Assembly: GCA_022766945.1 (NCBI GenBank)
Contig: JALEOU010000041.1
Coordinates: forward strand, 1 to 64,000
Source: Fusicatenibacter sp.
GTDB taxonomy: Bacteria; Bacillota; Clostridia; Lachnospirales; Lachnospiraceae
Direction: 5' to 3'
Length of the DNA stretch: 64,000 nt
The notes under the pieces: model-generated
Told to the model about the DNA's origin: nothing
The model's input: only the letters and a program-made list of their open reading frames with translations
Database searches by the model: none
Part shown: positions 1 to 10,357 of the stretch, in pieces
Layout of the letters: every line of letters starts with the position of its first letter
How positions within the stretch are numbered: the first letter of the stretch is position 1
Program-made: the position numbers and the translations under genes

Positions 1-1063
1 TTTTGATATACTGATAAGGTACAGAGTAGTACATCTTGTCCACTGCGATGTGGTAATTAAACTGCACGGTGGCAAGTTTCCACTCTGCGATTTCAAAAGG
101 TGTAGCAGGCAACGGTGCCAGTAATGGCTTTTCTTCCCCAAAAAATAAACTGAGCCTGCTGCATTCTTTTTTCTGGAACTTCCTTGTATTGTAGGCTTCC
201 AGTTTTTCCCTGATAGCAGCGTTTAATTCTGCCAGAGAGAAGAACTGCTCGTTCCGAAGTGCCGCCGTTATCCATGTGGAGACAACACCGACGGAACCTT
301 CAGCATTCGGTTTATCCTTGGGCTTCCGGACTCTTGCCGGAAGGATGGCGACATTATAATGTTCAGCCATCTCGTAATAAGTTTTGTTGAGCGCGGGTGT
401 ATACCAGGTACTCTGCTCGTGATTGACTGCAGTTGTGCAGTTATCCGGGACAAGCATCGGAGCAACTCCGCCGAAGAAGGAATACATGTCGGTGTGAGCT
501 TTGATCCAGTTGTCTGTGCGTTCGTTTATAAACGCTTCGACAAACGCATACTGGCTGAATGTCATCACGCCAACAAAGATCCAGGCATCTGTAAGTTCCC
601 CGGTATCAGGGTCAATGATGTGTGCTGGATCGCCAGCCCAGTCGACTTCAATCTGTTCGCCAGGCTTCCTGGGGATATGCATGGTCGCACGACGTTTCTG
701 CTCATCCTGCTGGATGTACCAGCAGAACTGCGAATACTGGAGTCCTTCTTCTCCTGCCTGACGGCATTCCTCCATGTATTCATACCAGAGAAGCTTTTTG
801 TTGACTCCATTCCGCATCAGTTCCTTGCGAATGTAGTCAAAGTCTGGCATACGCTTATTCGTAGCCGATTTTTCTCTTGGAAACATAAGTTCCTCGAGGG
901 CACTGTCCGTCATGCCGAAGTCCAGTGGCCATTTAAGATTCAACTCATCAGCTCTGGCTAAGACTTTCTTGACAGTGTTCCTGGAAACACCGGCGCTTCG
1001 CGCGATGTTCCGCTCGCTGAATTCCAGACTGCGAAGTCTGAGAATTTCACGATACTTGGTCAT
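1..1063 (-). CDS. istA: IS21-family transposase IstA (partial, continues past the window start)
   Basis: Hand translation from ATG at 1063 (RBS aaaggaggt): MTKYREILRLRSLEFSERNIARSAGVSRNTVKKVLARADELNLKWPLDFGMTDSALEELMFPREKSATNKRMPDFDYIRKEL...IEVDWAGDPAHIIDP...VPDNCTTAVNHE...; N-terminal HTH and DDE-type VDWAG/VPDNC motifs. Not in the ORF track, probably because it has no stop inside the window. Confidence 0.9.
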   Translation of the reverse strand, partial: MTKYREILRLRSLEFSERNIARSAGVSRNTVKKVLARADELNLKWPLDFGMTDSALEELMFPREKSATNKRMPDFDYIRKELMRNGVNKKLLWYEYMEECRQAGEEGLQYSQFCWYIQQDEQKRRATMHIPRKPGEQIEVDWAGDPAHIIDPDTGELTDAWIFVGVMTFSQYAFVEAFINERTDNWIKAHTDMYSFFGGVAPMLVPDNCTTAVNHEQSTWYTPALNKTYYEMAEHYNVAILPARVRKPKDKPNAEGSVGVVSTWITAALRNEQFFSLAELNAAIREKLEAYNTRKFQKKECSRLSLFFGEEKPLLAPLPATPFEIAEWKLATVQFNYHIAVDKMYYSVPYQYIK

Positions 1064-1146
1064 AGTCGTGACCTCCTTTATCTGTATTCACACCGAAAGG
1101 TGCGTGATTACAGTATAAAGGAATGATCAGTTATTAGCCTGTCAGA

Positions 1147-1240
1147 GTGGCTCTCAATCTCTGGATTTACTGGCTCTGAGGCACCGGAATGGTGGCTCTC
1201 AAAGTCTGGACCGGTGGCTCAAAGGAGGCCGGAATATTCA
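1147..1240. repeat. Four subterminal/terminal repeats of the IS21-like element
   Basis: gtggctctcaatctctgga / ctggctctgaggcaccgga / gtggctctcaaagtctgga / gtggctcaaaggaggccgga with 23, 22, 22 bp spacing. Confidence 0.75.
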
Positions 1241-1408
1241 GGGCTGACGGTAACTACCTTCTATCTGGCGAAAGGTCTGGAGTTTGATCAGGTGTTTGCC
1301 GTTTTTCCAAAAGATGACCAGCGCCCTCTGATGCGCCAGGCCAGATATATTGCAGCTACAAGAGCGCTCCATGAGCTTTCCATGTACGAGGCCGAAACCC
1401 TTTCATAA
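1241..1408 (+). pseudogene. 3' remnant of a UvrD/HelD-like superfamily 1 helicase, truncated by the IS
   Basis: GLTVTTFYLAKGLEFDQVFAVFPKDDQRPLMRQARYIAATRALHELSMYEAETLS* matches helicase C-terminal motifs (KGLEFDQV, YIAATRALHEL). Confidence 0.8.
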
Positions 1409-1458
1409 AGCTTCAATAAAAGGTATACCTGCCTTTTTCCCGCATCCATGACAAAAAA

Positions 1459-1496
1459 ATCCCTGGCGGAACATCTTGTGTCCGCCGGGGATATTC
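1459..1496. terminator. Bidirectional rho-independent terminator
   Basis: aaaaaaatccctggcgga...tccgccggggatattctttt: long stem with A-tract and T-tract, between convergent genes. Confidence 0.7.
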
Positions 1497-1515
1497 TTTT
1501 GCGATCTTTTGTTTT

Positions 1516-2100
1516 TCATGAAAAGAGATTCAGCTGTTCGTATTCCTGATCATGCTTCAGTAATACCGGGGTTTTCCGCAGCGCAAATTCCAGATACTCA
1601 TCATCGTAGATCCAGTCCTCAAGTTCCTTTGGCTCCAGAATTACCGGCATACGATCGTGCACCTTTTCTACCGACACATTTGCCTGCGTCGTGAGAATAA
1701 CAAAGCGTTCCTGATTTTGAAACATCTGATAGCATCCTGCCATGAATAGAACCGAACTGTCTTCGCGTGAAAAGGTGACACGATTTCTGTCACTGTCCCA
1801 CTCATAGAACTGCCGCGCCGGAATAATGCAGCGCCTGTGAAGCACACTGTCCCGAAACGTCCTTTTCTCCAGCACGCTCTCTGCTCTGGCATTGATCAGC
1901 AATCCTTTTCTCTGATCATTCGGAAACCCCCAGATCATCTCTTCCGCTGTAAGCTGCGGTTTTTTCCCTGTCAGAACGGCCGCATGGGAAGAAGGGCAGA
2001 TATCTCCGCGATGGCAGATTTGCAGCTTTGCTTCCGCCTCACGAACTACCTTTTCAATTTCTCTTGCCGTCTCATCATCCACATAATATCTGCCGCACAT
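1516..2100 (-). CDS. SOS response-associated peptidase (SRAP/YedK/HMCES family)
   Basis: N-terminal MCGRYYV (catalytic Cys2), ARAES, CIIPARQFYEW, VHDRMPVIL motifs. Confidence 0.92.
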   Translation of the reverse strand: MCGRYYVDDETAREIEKVVREAEAKLQICHRGDICPSSHAAVLTGKKPQLTAEEMIWGFPNDQRKGLLINARAESVLEKRTFRDSVLHRRCIIPARQFYEWDSDRNRVTFSREDSSVLFMAGCYQMFQNQERFVILTTQANVSVEKVHDRMPVILEPKELEDWIYDDEYLEFALRKTPVLLKHDQEYEQLNLFS

Positions 2101-2140
2101 AATCTCCTCCCTTTCCCTGACATTTCTTCTCTATTTTCTC

Positions 2141-3805
2141 CTAGGAAACTCTCCCGTTCTCCATCTCATAAACTACATCCGCGAGATTCATGGTTGATTT
2201 GCGGTGAGATACCAGAACAACCGTTTTTTCCCGACAGGTCTGTCTTAAAGATTTCAGAATCATGCCTTCATTCAAAGCATCCAGATTACTGGTCGGTTCA
2301 TCCAGAAGTAAACAGGGTGCATCGTGCAGAAATGCCCGTGCAATTCCGATTCTCTGCTTTTCTCCTCCGGAGAGGGAATCCCCCAGTTCTCCGACTCTGG
2401 TATCGTATCCATTGGGAAGGGTCATGATAAAATCATGAATCGAAGCTTTCTTTGCAGCTTCTACAATCTCTTCCCGGGATGCCCCCGGTTTTCCCACAGC
2501 GATGTTTCCCGCAATCGTATCGTGGAACAGGTATGTCTCCTGTGTCACATAGGATTCCATGTTCCGCAGATTAGCTGTGTTGATTTCCCGAACATCTTTT
2601 TCGGAAACCAGCACATGTCCGCGATCGGGATCCCAGAAACGCATCAGAAGCTTCAGTAAAGTAGATTTTCCAGAACCGCTTGCCCCGCAGATTCCTACAA
2701 TTTTTCCTTTCGGGAGTGAAATCGAATAATCGTTCAGAATTTGTTCCTCCTCGTAGGAAAAGTCCACGTGTTCCACCGTTGCTCCTTCAAAACCAGTCGT
2801 TTCTTTTCCTGTGATTTCTTCCACCTGAGGTGTTTCTTCCAGAACAGACAGCACACGTTCTCCGCTGGCAAGAGTCTGATTCAGGTTGTTGGACAGATTT
2901 GCCAGTGCCACTACCGGTCCGAAAGACCCCATCATCGCAATGACGGAAATCAGCATCTGGTCAAATGTCACTCTGCCGCCTCGAAATGCGGCAAGCATCA
3001 CAAACAGCATCCCGAAGGAAAAAATCAGAATCGTCATATTCGTAAGGGAACCCTGTGCCGCCTCATGTCGGTTCAGCTTTTTCTGCAGCGCGCCAAGCTT
3101 TTTCGAACGCTCTTCCATCTGACCCAGGCGCTTATTGCCTTCTCCGTATTGGATGGTTTCATCCAGCCCCCGAAGAGAATCCAGCACAAAGCTGTTCAGT
3201 TCCCCGAAAGATGTCCGGAATTCCATTCCTTCCTGTGCTCCTTTTCTTCCATTCCAAAGAGGAATCAGAACACCGACTGTCAGATATCCGGCAAGGGACA
3301 GAATCCCGGCAGCCGGATCGCAATGCCAGAGAAACAGAACCATCACAAGGGATGTCAGGATTGCAATGGCAATCGGTGATATAGTATGCGCATAAAAGAC
3401 TTCCAACAGCTCAATATCCGATGTCAAGATTGAAATCAGATTTCCCTTCTCTTTTCCCTCCAGCTTTGCCGGACAGAGTCTGCGAAGGGCTGCAAACACC
3501 TGATGCCGGATGATAGCCAGAAGTTTAAATGCAATAAAGTGATTGCAATATTGTTCCCCATAATGGAGAATTCCACGCAGTACCGCAAGAAAGATCAGCA
3601 CTGCAGCAAAACGGACCCCCAGGGAAATCCCCTTTCCCAGCTGAAGCAGTCCGTAACCTGCAAGGATCGTCAGAAAGATTGCACACAGATATCCGACAAC
3701 TCCCAGGAAAATGGCAAGACACATCAGCGGAAGCAACGGCTTTACCAGATGTATCAGCTGCCCCATAATGACAATTCCCTTTCGTCTGCTCTTTTGCTCC
3801 ATCAT
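2141..3805 (-). CDS. ABC transporter, fused permease/ATPase, CydC-like
   Basis: N-terminal TM region; Walker A GASGSGKST, signature LSGGEKQRIGIARAF, Walker B LLLDEPTSNLD; overlaps upstream partner by ATGA. Confidence 0.85.
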   Translation of the reverse strand: MMEQKSRRKGIVIMGQLIHLVKPLLPLMCLAIFLGVVGYLCAIFLTILAGYGLLQLGKGISLGVRFAAVLIFLAVLRGILHYGEQYCNHFIAFKLLAIIRHQVFAALRRLCPAKLEGKEKGNLISILTSDIELLEVFYAHTISPIAIAILTSLVMVLFLWHCDPAAGILSLAGYLTVGVLIPLWNGRKGAQEGMEFRTSFGELNSFVLDSLRGLDETIQYGEGNKRLGQMEERSKKLGALQKKLNRHEAAQGSLTNMTILIFSFGMLFVMLAAFRGGRVTFDQMLISVIAMMGSFGPVVALANLSNNLNQTLASGERVLSVLEETPQVEEITGKETTGFEGATVEHVDFSYEEEQILNDYSISLPKGKIVGICGASGSGKSTLLKLLMRFWDPDRGHVLVSEKDVREINTANLRNMESYVTQETYLFHDTIAGNIAVGKPGASREEIVEAAKKASIHDFIMTLPNGYDTRVGELGDSLSGGEKQRIGIARAFLHDAPCLLLDEPTSNLDALNEGMILKSLRQTCREKTVVLVSHRKSTMNLADVVYEMENGRVS

Positions 3806-5625
3806 CCGGTCACCGCCTTTCCCTCTTGCTCTATATCATACACTGTATCCTGGTTTTCTGTAAAGGTCTCTGTTTTCCCGTAGGACTCCAGTTCCTCCTG
3901 GAAACAGTACAGTTTTGCATAAGCACCGTTTTTCTCCATCAATTCTTTCTGCGTACCGCGCTCCACAATACGTCCTTCCTGCATAAGGCAGATCTGATCT
4001 GATGCCACCACGTTTGCCAGACGATGAGAGATCAGCAAAACGGTTCTGGTCCCGGCCATCTTCCGGATCACACGCATGATCATCTCCTCGCTTTCCATAT
4101 CGATATTCGAAGTCGCCTCATCAAAAATATAGACCGGTGTGTCATGGAGAAGCGCTCTTGCCAGAGCCAGTCTCTGGCACTGGCCGCCTGAAAAATTGCT
4201 GCCCTTTTCCATCACAACCGTATCAAGCCCCTGCTGCGCCTCCAGAAATCCTTTCAGGTTCACCTGCTCCAGTGCCTCCCAGAGTTCGTTTTCCGAGGCA
4301 TCCGGTTTTCCCATCAAAAGATTCTCCCGCACGGTGCCGCGAAACAGGTAGCTGTTGTGTGTGACGAGTGTGATCTGTTCCATCAGACTCTGTTCTGAAA
4401 TCTCAGAAAGCTCTGTTCCCTGAACGGTAACTGACCCCTGGTATCCCCTGTTTCTACCCATGAGAATTCCGGCAATCGTACTTTTTCCGCATCCGGATGT
4501 TCCCACCAGAGAAGTAAAGCTGCCGGATGGAAATCTCACGGAAATCTCTTTTAGTACCTCCTGCTGCTCTTCCTTCTGTCCCTTTTCCGCTTCTCTTCCG
4601 GAATAGGAATACTGCACTCCCTGCATACAGATGTCAATCTTTCCGGACGACAGCTCCACTCCTTCTCTCTTTGGCTCGGGCAGATCCAAAAGGGCAAAAA
4701 TCTTATCACTGGCCGCCATACCATTCATCGCTATGTGAAAAAAAGAGCCTAACAGCCGAAGCGGAATAAAGAATTCTGAGGCCAGAAGGACAATCATCAG
4801 CGTGCCTCCAAGGCTGACATTTCCATGAGAATACTCAGAAAGTGCCACGAGCATTCCGACTCCCGCGCCGCCGTAGGCGATGATATCCATGACACTCGTA
4901 GAATTCAGCTGCATGGTCAGTACCTTCATGGTGATCTGGCGGAATCTCTGCGATTCTCTGTCCATCTCATCCGCCTTGTCCTGATCTGCCTGATAGATTT
5001 TTAATGTGGTCAGCCCCTGAAGATTCTCAAGGAAAGAATCCCCCAGTTCAGTATAGATACCCCAGTACTGATTCAATAACTTTTTCGCAATTTTCTGAAC
5101 CGCCACAATCGACAGCGGAATCAGCGGAACACAAATCAGCAGTACAATACTTGCTTTGCGATTGACAAAAATGAGCACCGCAAACAGTGTCACGGGAGAC
5201 AATAAACTGTAAAACAGCTGTGACAGGTATTTGCCAAAATAAGTTTCCAGTTGTTCGACTCCCTCCGCCGCCATCTGCACCACTTCAGAGGTAGCTGTGC
5301 TCTCCCGATAGGAAGCTCCCAGTCTTAACAGTTTTTCATAGATCTTTTTCCGCAGGATCCATTTCACATCCACGCTTGCCTGATAAGAGGCATAAGAGGC
5401 CTGCCGATCAAACAGGAACCTCAGTAAAATGCCTGTCAGTATGATGGCACCACAGGACAAAATCTTCTGTTCCGTAACTTCTCCGACAAAAGCATCCTCC
5501 AGAAGCATTGCAGCCTGGCTGATCATGATAATCTGACAGATCAGTGACAGCCATTTCCAGATTACCTGGTACACAATATATTTTTTTGCATGTGACAGTA
5601 ATTGTATCAGTCTCGTCTTGATCAT
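3802..5625 (-). CDS. ABC transporter, fused permease/ATPase, CydD-like
   Basis: Walker [10 protein letters not shown], signature [16 protein letters not shown]. Start MIKTRLIQ at 5625 preferred over 5700 because it overlaps the DUF454 stop by ATGA. Confidence 0.85.
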   Translation of the reverse strand: MIKTRLIQLLSHAKKYIVYQVIWKWLSLICQIIMISQAAMLLEDAFVGEVTEQKILSCGAIILTGILLRFLFDRQASYASYQASVDVKWILRKKIYEKLLRLGASYRESTATSEVVQMAAEGVEQLETYFGKYLSQLFYSLLSPVTLFAVLIFVNRKASIVLLICVPLIPLSIVAVQKIAKKLLNQYWGIYTELGDSFLENLQGLTTLKIYQADQDKADEMDRESQRFRQITMKVLTMQLNSTSVMDIIAYGGAGVGMLVALSEYSHGNVSLGGTLMIVLLASEFFIPLRLLGSFFHIAMNGMAASDKIFALLDLPEPKREGVELSSGKIDICMQGVQYSYSGREAEKGQKEEQQEVLKEISVRFPSGSFTSLVGTSGCGKSTIAGILMGRNRGYQGSVTVQGTELSEISEQSLMEQITLVTHNSYLFRGTVRENLLMGKPDASENELWEALEQVNLKGFLEAQQGLDTVVMEKGSNFSGGQCQRLALARALLHDTPVYIFDEATSNIDMESEEMIMRVIRKMAGTRTVLLISHRLANVVASDQICLMQEGRIVERGTQKELMEKNGAYAKLYCFQEELESYGKTETFTENQDTVYDIEQEGKAVTG

Positions 5626-6011
5626 ACGCCCTCCGTCCGAACTGTCTTCACTCTCAGGAAGAAATACAGTACATGGCAAACCCAGACCACAGCCAGACAC
5701 GCCTGCCCAATCGGCGCCTCTTTCATAAACCGGAAAGCGACTGTCATAACCAGTGTCACCATGCCAATGATGCGAAGTTTTGTTCCCAGCGTCATCTCTC
5801 TTTTCTTTACAAAATCATCCAGATGGTTCCGGTAAAGCTTTGTGCCGAGAAACCAGTCGTGAAGCTTCTGGGAGCTTTTCGCAAAACAAAACAGCGTTGC
5901 CATATAAAATGGCACTGTTGGCAAAATCGGCAGCACAATCCCGATCGTGCCACAAGCCAGGCATACAAAACCCAGCAGCATCCAGATCCATCTTAAGGGG
6001 TTCTTTTTCAT
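5622..6011 (-). CDS. YbaN/DUF454 family inner membrane protein
   Basis: [67 protein letters not shown] is characteristic of DUF454. Confidence 0.88.
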   Translation of the reverse strand: MKKNPLRWIWMLLGFVCLACGTIGIVLPILPTVPFYMATLFCFAKSSQKLHDWFLGTKLYRNHLDDFVKKREMTLGTKLRIIGMVTLVMTVAFRFMKEAPIGQACLAVVWVCHVLYFFLRVKTVRTEGV

Positions 6012-6409
6012 CCGTGTGAATTCCTCTCTTTCTTTTCCTCAGTCTGTTTTTCGTTCCTACCTTATCTTCAAGTAACCTTTGTATGTATTTTGCAACTTTG
6101 ATTAGATTTTTCTAACTACGAGTCAAAGAAAAAAGAAGAATCCAGTCCTTCTTTTTCTCTTTCCATAGTTAGTCACTGCTATCACGCGTCACCATTATAT
6201 AACAACCTCCAGCGAAATTTCAACAGGAAATTTGTAGAAAACCTTCTTTTCTTCCTGCATCTTTCCGAGCTTTATAAAACAGCTGAATTTAAAACAAGGG
6301 TTTCAAGAGCAGATGGCAGAAAAAGCAGAAAATCTTAAGACTTTTCTCTCCGTTTCTTTCGTTTTTCATGGTAGCATTATCTTCACAAAAAGAAATCGGA
6401 GGAATTCTT

Positions 6410-6925
6410 ATGATAAATGATCAAAAATCCCGAAGCTGGTGCTATCTGCTGTTATTTCTCTATCTTGTGGTATTAACCTGGGTGATTGTATTTAAATTTG
6501 CTTTTTCACCGGAAGAACTGCCTCATTTTCAGAACATCAATCTGATTCCTTATGGACAGTCTGTCATTGTAAACGGAAAATTAAACACGAGGGAATTGTT
6601 TCTGAATGTCCTTGCCTTTGTTCCCTTCGGCGTATATCTTTGCATGCTGAAACCCAAATGGTCTTCCCTGCAGATAACGCTTTCCGCCCTGCTGCTGAGT
6701 TTTCTCTATGAAACCGCACAGTATCTGCTGTCCGTAGGCGCAGCGGACATTACCGATCTGATCAACAATACCCTGGGCGGGGCCATCGGATGCGCCTGCT
6801 ATTCTCTGTTCTCCAGAATCCTGAAAGAAAAGACAGCTCGGATACTGACGATTGCCGCATCGATTGGGACAGCTGCGGCATTGCTGCTGATGGTTCTTCT
6901 GTTTGCGGCGAATCATGTAGTCTGA
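6410..6925 (+). CDS. VanZ-like family protein
   Basis: NINLIPYGQSVIVNGKLNTRELFLNVLAFVPFGVYL...DITDLINNTLGGAIG; RBS atcggagg before ATG at 6410. Confidence 0.88.
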   Translation: MINDQKSRSWCYLLLFLYLVVLTWVIVFKFAFSPEELPHFQNINLIPYGQSVIVNGKLNTRELFLNVLAFVPFGVYLCMLKPKWSSLQITLSALLLSFLYETAQYLLSVGAADITDLINNTLGGAIGCACYSLFSRILKEKTARILTIAASIGTAAALLLMVLLFAANHVV

Positions 6926-7779
6926 TCATTTTTCTCACCCAACATACTACTGGCTTTATGCCATATTTTATAGCATAATAATCTAGGATAATAATGATAC
7001 TTCTCCAGCAGCGATTTCTTAAGAGAGCGACTTCTGTGAAGACCCCGGTAGAGATAGAAACGATCCAGCGTAACTGGATTTTGCTTCAATTTGAAATTTT
7101 TTAGAAGCGCTTTTTCCTTAGCTTCATACTGACCATCCATGTGTGTTACCGACAGTGCTTTCTCATGGCGTCGATAAGCATACAGTATTTCATCCAGATA
7201 CGTCACTGGAAAGGATGCAAAAATTCGTAGCCAGTAGTCATAGTCCTCACATAAAAACAGATTCGGGTCATAGTCTCCGACTACTTCATATACCTTGCGT
7301 GTATAAAGAAAACAAGCCCCTACAAAATCATAATCCCAGATAGCATGACGATAATCTGATGGCGCTGAAATTGTTGAAGTTTGTTCACCTTTTTCATTTA
7401 TAATTGCACAGGAGGCAAACACAAATTCACTCTTTTTTTCCTTTAGCACCGTCACCATTTTTTCAAATGCAGTGTCATAATAGTAATTATCATCTGAAGT
7501 CCAGGTCAAATAACCGCCGGAGGCAAGAGAAAAACCACGATTTAGCGTTCTGGGAAGCTTCATATTCTGAGCATTGCGATAATAGTGAATGCGTTTATCC
7601 TTTTTTACAAATCTCTTTGCAATTTCCGGACTGCGGTCTGTAGATCCATCGTCAATAATCAGCAGTTCCCAATTTGAATAAGTCTGTCTCTGACAGCTTC
7701 TTATACTTTCTTCTAAGAATTGTTCTCCATTGTATACTGGAAGTACCACTGAGATCATAGATTCCTTTTCGTTCATCAC
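6913..7779 (-). CDS. Glycosyltransferase family 2
   Basis: MISVVLPVYNGEQFLEESIRSCQRQTYSNWELLIIDDGSTDRS. Confidence 0.92.
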   Translation of the reverse strand: MMNEKESMISVVLPVYNGEQFLEESIRSCQRQTYSNWELLIIDDGSTDRSPEIAKRFVKKDKRIHYYRNAQNMKLPRTLNRGFSLASGGYLTWTSDDNYYYDTAFEKMVTVLKEKKSEFVFASCAIINEKGEQTSTISAPSDYRHAIWDYDFVGACFLYTRKVYEVVGDYDPNLFLCEDYDYWLRIFASFPVTYLDEILYAYRRHEKALSVTHMDGQYEAKEKALLKNFKLKQNPVTLDRFYLYRGLHRSRSLKKSLLEKYHYYPRLLCYKIWHKASSMLGEKNDQTT

Positions 7780-9204
7780 TTACTCCTTCCTCATTTTACT
7801 CCTTACTGCTCGTAACATTTTCAAAAGTATTTTCCGATTCATGAATGCCGAAAAAACTGCAATCAATAACAAATTCATCCATGAAAGCCAAGTAATTCTT
7901 AAATAATATGTAACGAAATCTAACATCATACACAGGATCACGGTCAGAAGAACGGAGCGTTTCATTCGTACTCTCACGATATTCTGAATATCAAAATAAC
8001 GAATCACCAGCATCACACCATAAGCTACAGCAGAAGATATCGATGCAGCATACAAACCAATATAACGAATCAAACCCACATTGACCGTTACATTAATAAT
8101 TGCTGCAACGAGTGATGTCTTTGCAATCTTATCAGTCTTTTTATATGCGATATATACTACACTGTAAATACCAATCACAGAATATAACAGAGAAGATACC
8201 ATGTAAATTGGAATCTGATAATATGACTCGGCATAATTCTCGTGTATCATATACGGGAAAATCAAAGCAACAACCGCAATAATTCCCATGCAGACACAAG
8301 CCAACACACGGAAAGCCATGTCAATGATCTGTGAATAAAAAATTTCCCGATCTTCATCTCCCCGATGCACAGAGGCACTTTCCGTCCAGGTCAGATTAAA
8401 AATACTGTAGAAAGATGTATAAGCTGTGGAAAATTTCTGTGATACAGATAAAATACCATTTTGAGAAATTCCCAGAAAATATCTTACGATAGATTTGTCA
8501 CTGGCTCCGACTACCCACCATGAGAGATAATTAGGTACCAGGGGCAAAGAATAAGCAAGCATTTCTTTCAGGTATCCTCTGTCAAACCATTTTAACCGCA
8601 CCAGACGATATACTTTATCTTTCAAAACAATATAGCAAACACCAATCAGATTAGAGACAAAAGCAGTAATAAGAAGGCCTTCCGCACCCATACGAAGAAA
8701 AAGTACCAGTCCGATATTCATTAATATAGCAACAAGGGCCGTCAAAAAACTTCCAAAAGCATAAGTATAGTTATCACCAACACCCCTGGTCAGCTGCAAC
8801 ATCGCTCCGGAAAAGATGGAAACTACTACGTTAATCATCAGATAATTTCCGTACTGTACGGTAACAAACTGTTGAATCACTAGAAATATCACTATAAATA
8901 TTGCACTCTGAAAAGCAGCAAAGAGTGTCACTGTGGAAATAACTTTTCGTTTTCCTTCCTCATTCTGACGTACATCAACCAGAAAGCGAAACAGTGCATC
9001 TTCAATCTGAAACGCAATAATTGGAAGCAAAAGCGAAATATAGGTATTTAGTAAATCTACAATTCCATACTCTTCCGTTGACAAAACTGCGGTATAAAAT
9101 GGAAGCAAAAAAAAGGATAGAAATTTGGTACAGACTTTCCCAACTGCTACTATTGCAGTATTTTTCACAAGTTCTTTTCCTCTACTCAATCTGTTCCTCC
9201 CCAT
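7780..9204 (-). CDS. Polysaccharide flippase (Wzx/MATE-like)
   Basis: Multi-TM; KNTAIVAVGKVCTKFLSFFLLPFYTAVLSTEEYGIVDLLNTY N-terminus typical of oligosaccharide flippases. Confidence 0.88.
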   Translation of the reverse strand: MGRNRLSRGKELVKNTAIVAVGKVCTKFLSFFLLPFYTAVLSTEEYGIVDLLNTYISLLLPIIAFQIEDALFRFLVDVRQNEEGKRKVISTVTLFAAFQSAIFIVIFLVIQQFVTVQYGNYLMINVVVSIFSGAMLQLTRGVGDNYTYAFGSFLTALVAILMNIGLVLFLRMGAEGLLITAFVSNLIGVCYIVLKDKVYRLVRLKWFDRGYLKEMLAYSLPLVPNYLSWWVVGASDKSIVRYFLGISQNGILSVSQKFSTAYTSFYSIFNLTWTESASVHRGDEDREIFYSQIIDMAFRVLACVCMGIIAVVALIFPYMIHENYAESYYQIPIYMVSSLLYSVIGIYSVVYIAYKKTDKIAKTSLVAAIINVTVNVGLIRYIGLYAASISSAVAYGVMLVIRYFDIQNIVRVRMKRSVLLTVILCMMLDFVTYYLRITWLSWMNLLLIAVFSAFMNRKILLKMLRAVRSKMRKE

Positions 9205-10333
9205 TCAAAGCTCCGATCAACAATTCTCTGGATACTCTTTTCTGTTTTTCAATCAAATCATAATCATAGCCTTCTTCTTCAGCCCTTTGAAGTGCCTGTA
9301 AAACAGAATCTACACGATCAGAAATGGTTTTACACCGCTCCTCATGTCCTATATTGCGATAAAAAAAACGAAGCTTTTCATCCCATATCACGGCAATTGC
9401 CGGAATCTGGAAAGATGCTGCAATGATATGACTATGTAGTCGAAACGAGATCAGACTCCGGAAGGACGTAATTTGTTTGATTAATTCCAGTGGGTTCTCC
9501 GGATAAGCATATAAATACTCTTCCTTGTGCTTTCCAGCTTTTTCCAAAATATATGCAGCGTAATTGTAATCGTCTATGTCTCCGTTGCAAAACATCTTCC
9601 AGGGAATATTTTTCTCATCCAGTTTCTGAATAATCCGCAGCCAGAACCGCGTGATTCTCCAAAGTGGTGCATGACTGGAATACATTACTCCAAGACCAAT
9701 AATCTGGCTTGTGTCATTTTTTTTGGCATCATAAACTTGCGCAGACCATAATGCCGGATCGTATGTTATAATTGCCTTTCTTTGATTCCCCAAATAGCGC
9801 TTTTCAATCTGGCTTTTATCATCACGGGTTGAAATCAATTTTACATTAGGACTTTGCAAATAATGCGACAGCAACTGCCGAATCTTCTCACTTATCGCAA
9901 TTCCAGTTCCACAGGCATTGAAATAAACTGGTGTTCCGACTTTTTCAAAACGCTTCAGGAACTCTGTCAGATCAACAGAGAGCCAATCCATAAATAACTG
10001 TCCACCTGCAAAAACTGCCGCATCATATTGCTTTTCTGCGATTTGATCATAAAACAGTTGTCTGGTTCCTACATCCAACTGATTCCAGTAATACACTCGA
10101 TCACGGATGTGATGCTTAGTTTGAAAATAATCCCATTGAAGTTTTCGTCTGCGATATTCCAAAAGACGCAAAGAAGTGCTTGTCTGCTTTTCAAAACACT
10201 GTTTGTTTTCAATATCGATCACATCAATCTCCGCCTGAGGCCATCTTTCTCTTATCCAGTATGCAACGCAATCACAGATCACAGCATCTCCCAGATTTGA
10301 AGCATAATACACTCCGATTATAACAATTTTCAT
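9182..10333 (-). CDS. Polysaccharide pyruvyl transferase family protein
   Basis: MKIVIIGVYYASNLGDAVICDCVAYWIRERWPQAEIDVID; internal SLISFRLHSHIIAASFQIPAIAVIWDEK typical of the family. Confidence 0.82.
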   Translation of the reverse strand: MKIVIIGVYYASNLGDAVICDCVAYWIRERWPQAEIDVIDIENKQCFEKQTSTSLRLLEYRRRKLQWDYFQTKHHIRDRVYYWNQLDVGTRQLFYDQIAEKQYDAAVFAGGQLFMDWLSVDLTEFLKRFEKVGTPVYFNACGTGIAISEKIRQLLSHYLQSPNVKLISTRDDKSQIEKRYLGNQRKAIITYDPALWSAQVYDAKKNDTSQIIGLGVMYSSHAPLWRITRFWLRIIQKLDEKNIPWKMFCNGDIDDYNYAAYILEKAGKHKEEYLYAYPENPLELIKQITSFRSLISFRLHSHIIAASFQIPAIAVIWDEKLRFFYRNIGHEERCKTISDRVDSVLQALQRAEEEGYDYDLIEKQKRVSRELLIGALNGEEQIE

Positions 10334-10357
10334 AATTAAATCTCTTTTTCTTTCTTT

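Larger units (their letters stand above)
1..1240 (-). mobile_element. IS21-family insertion sequence, one end (rest lies left of the window)
   Basis: Minus-strand IstA-like transposase reading frame, plus four phased TGGCTC-type subterminal repeats (tggc at 1148, 1171, 1193, 1215) ending about ...ggaatattca (1240), after which a helicase reading frame resumes. Confidence 0.85.

Noticed and set aside
359-961. 200-aa plus-strand ORF
   Set aside because: Antisense to the IstA transposase, which has clear family motifs on the minus strand.
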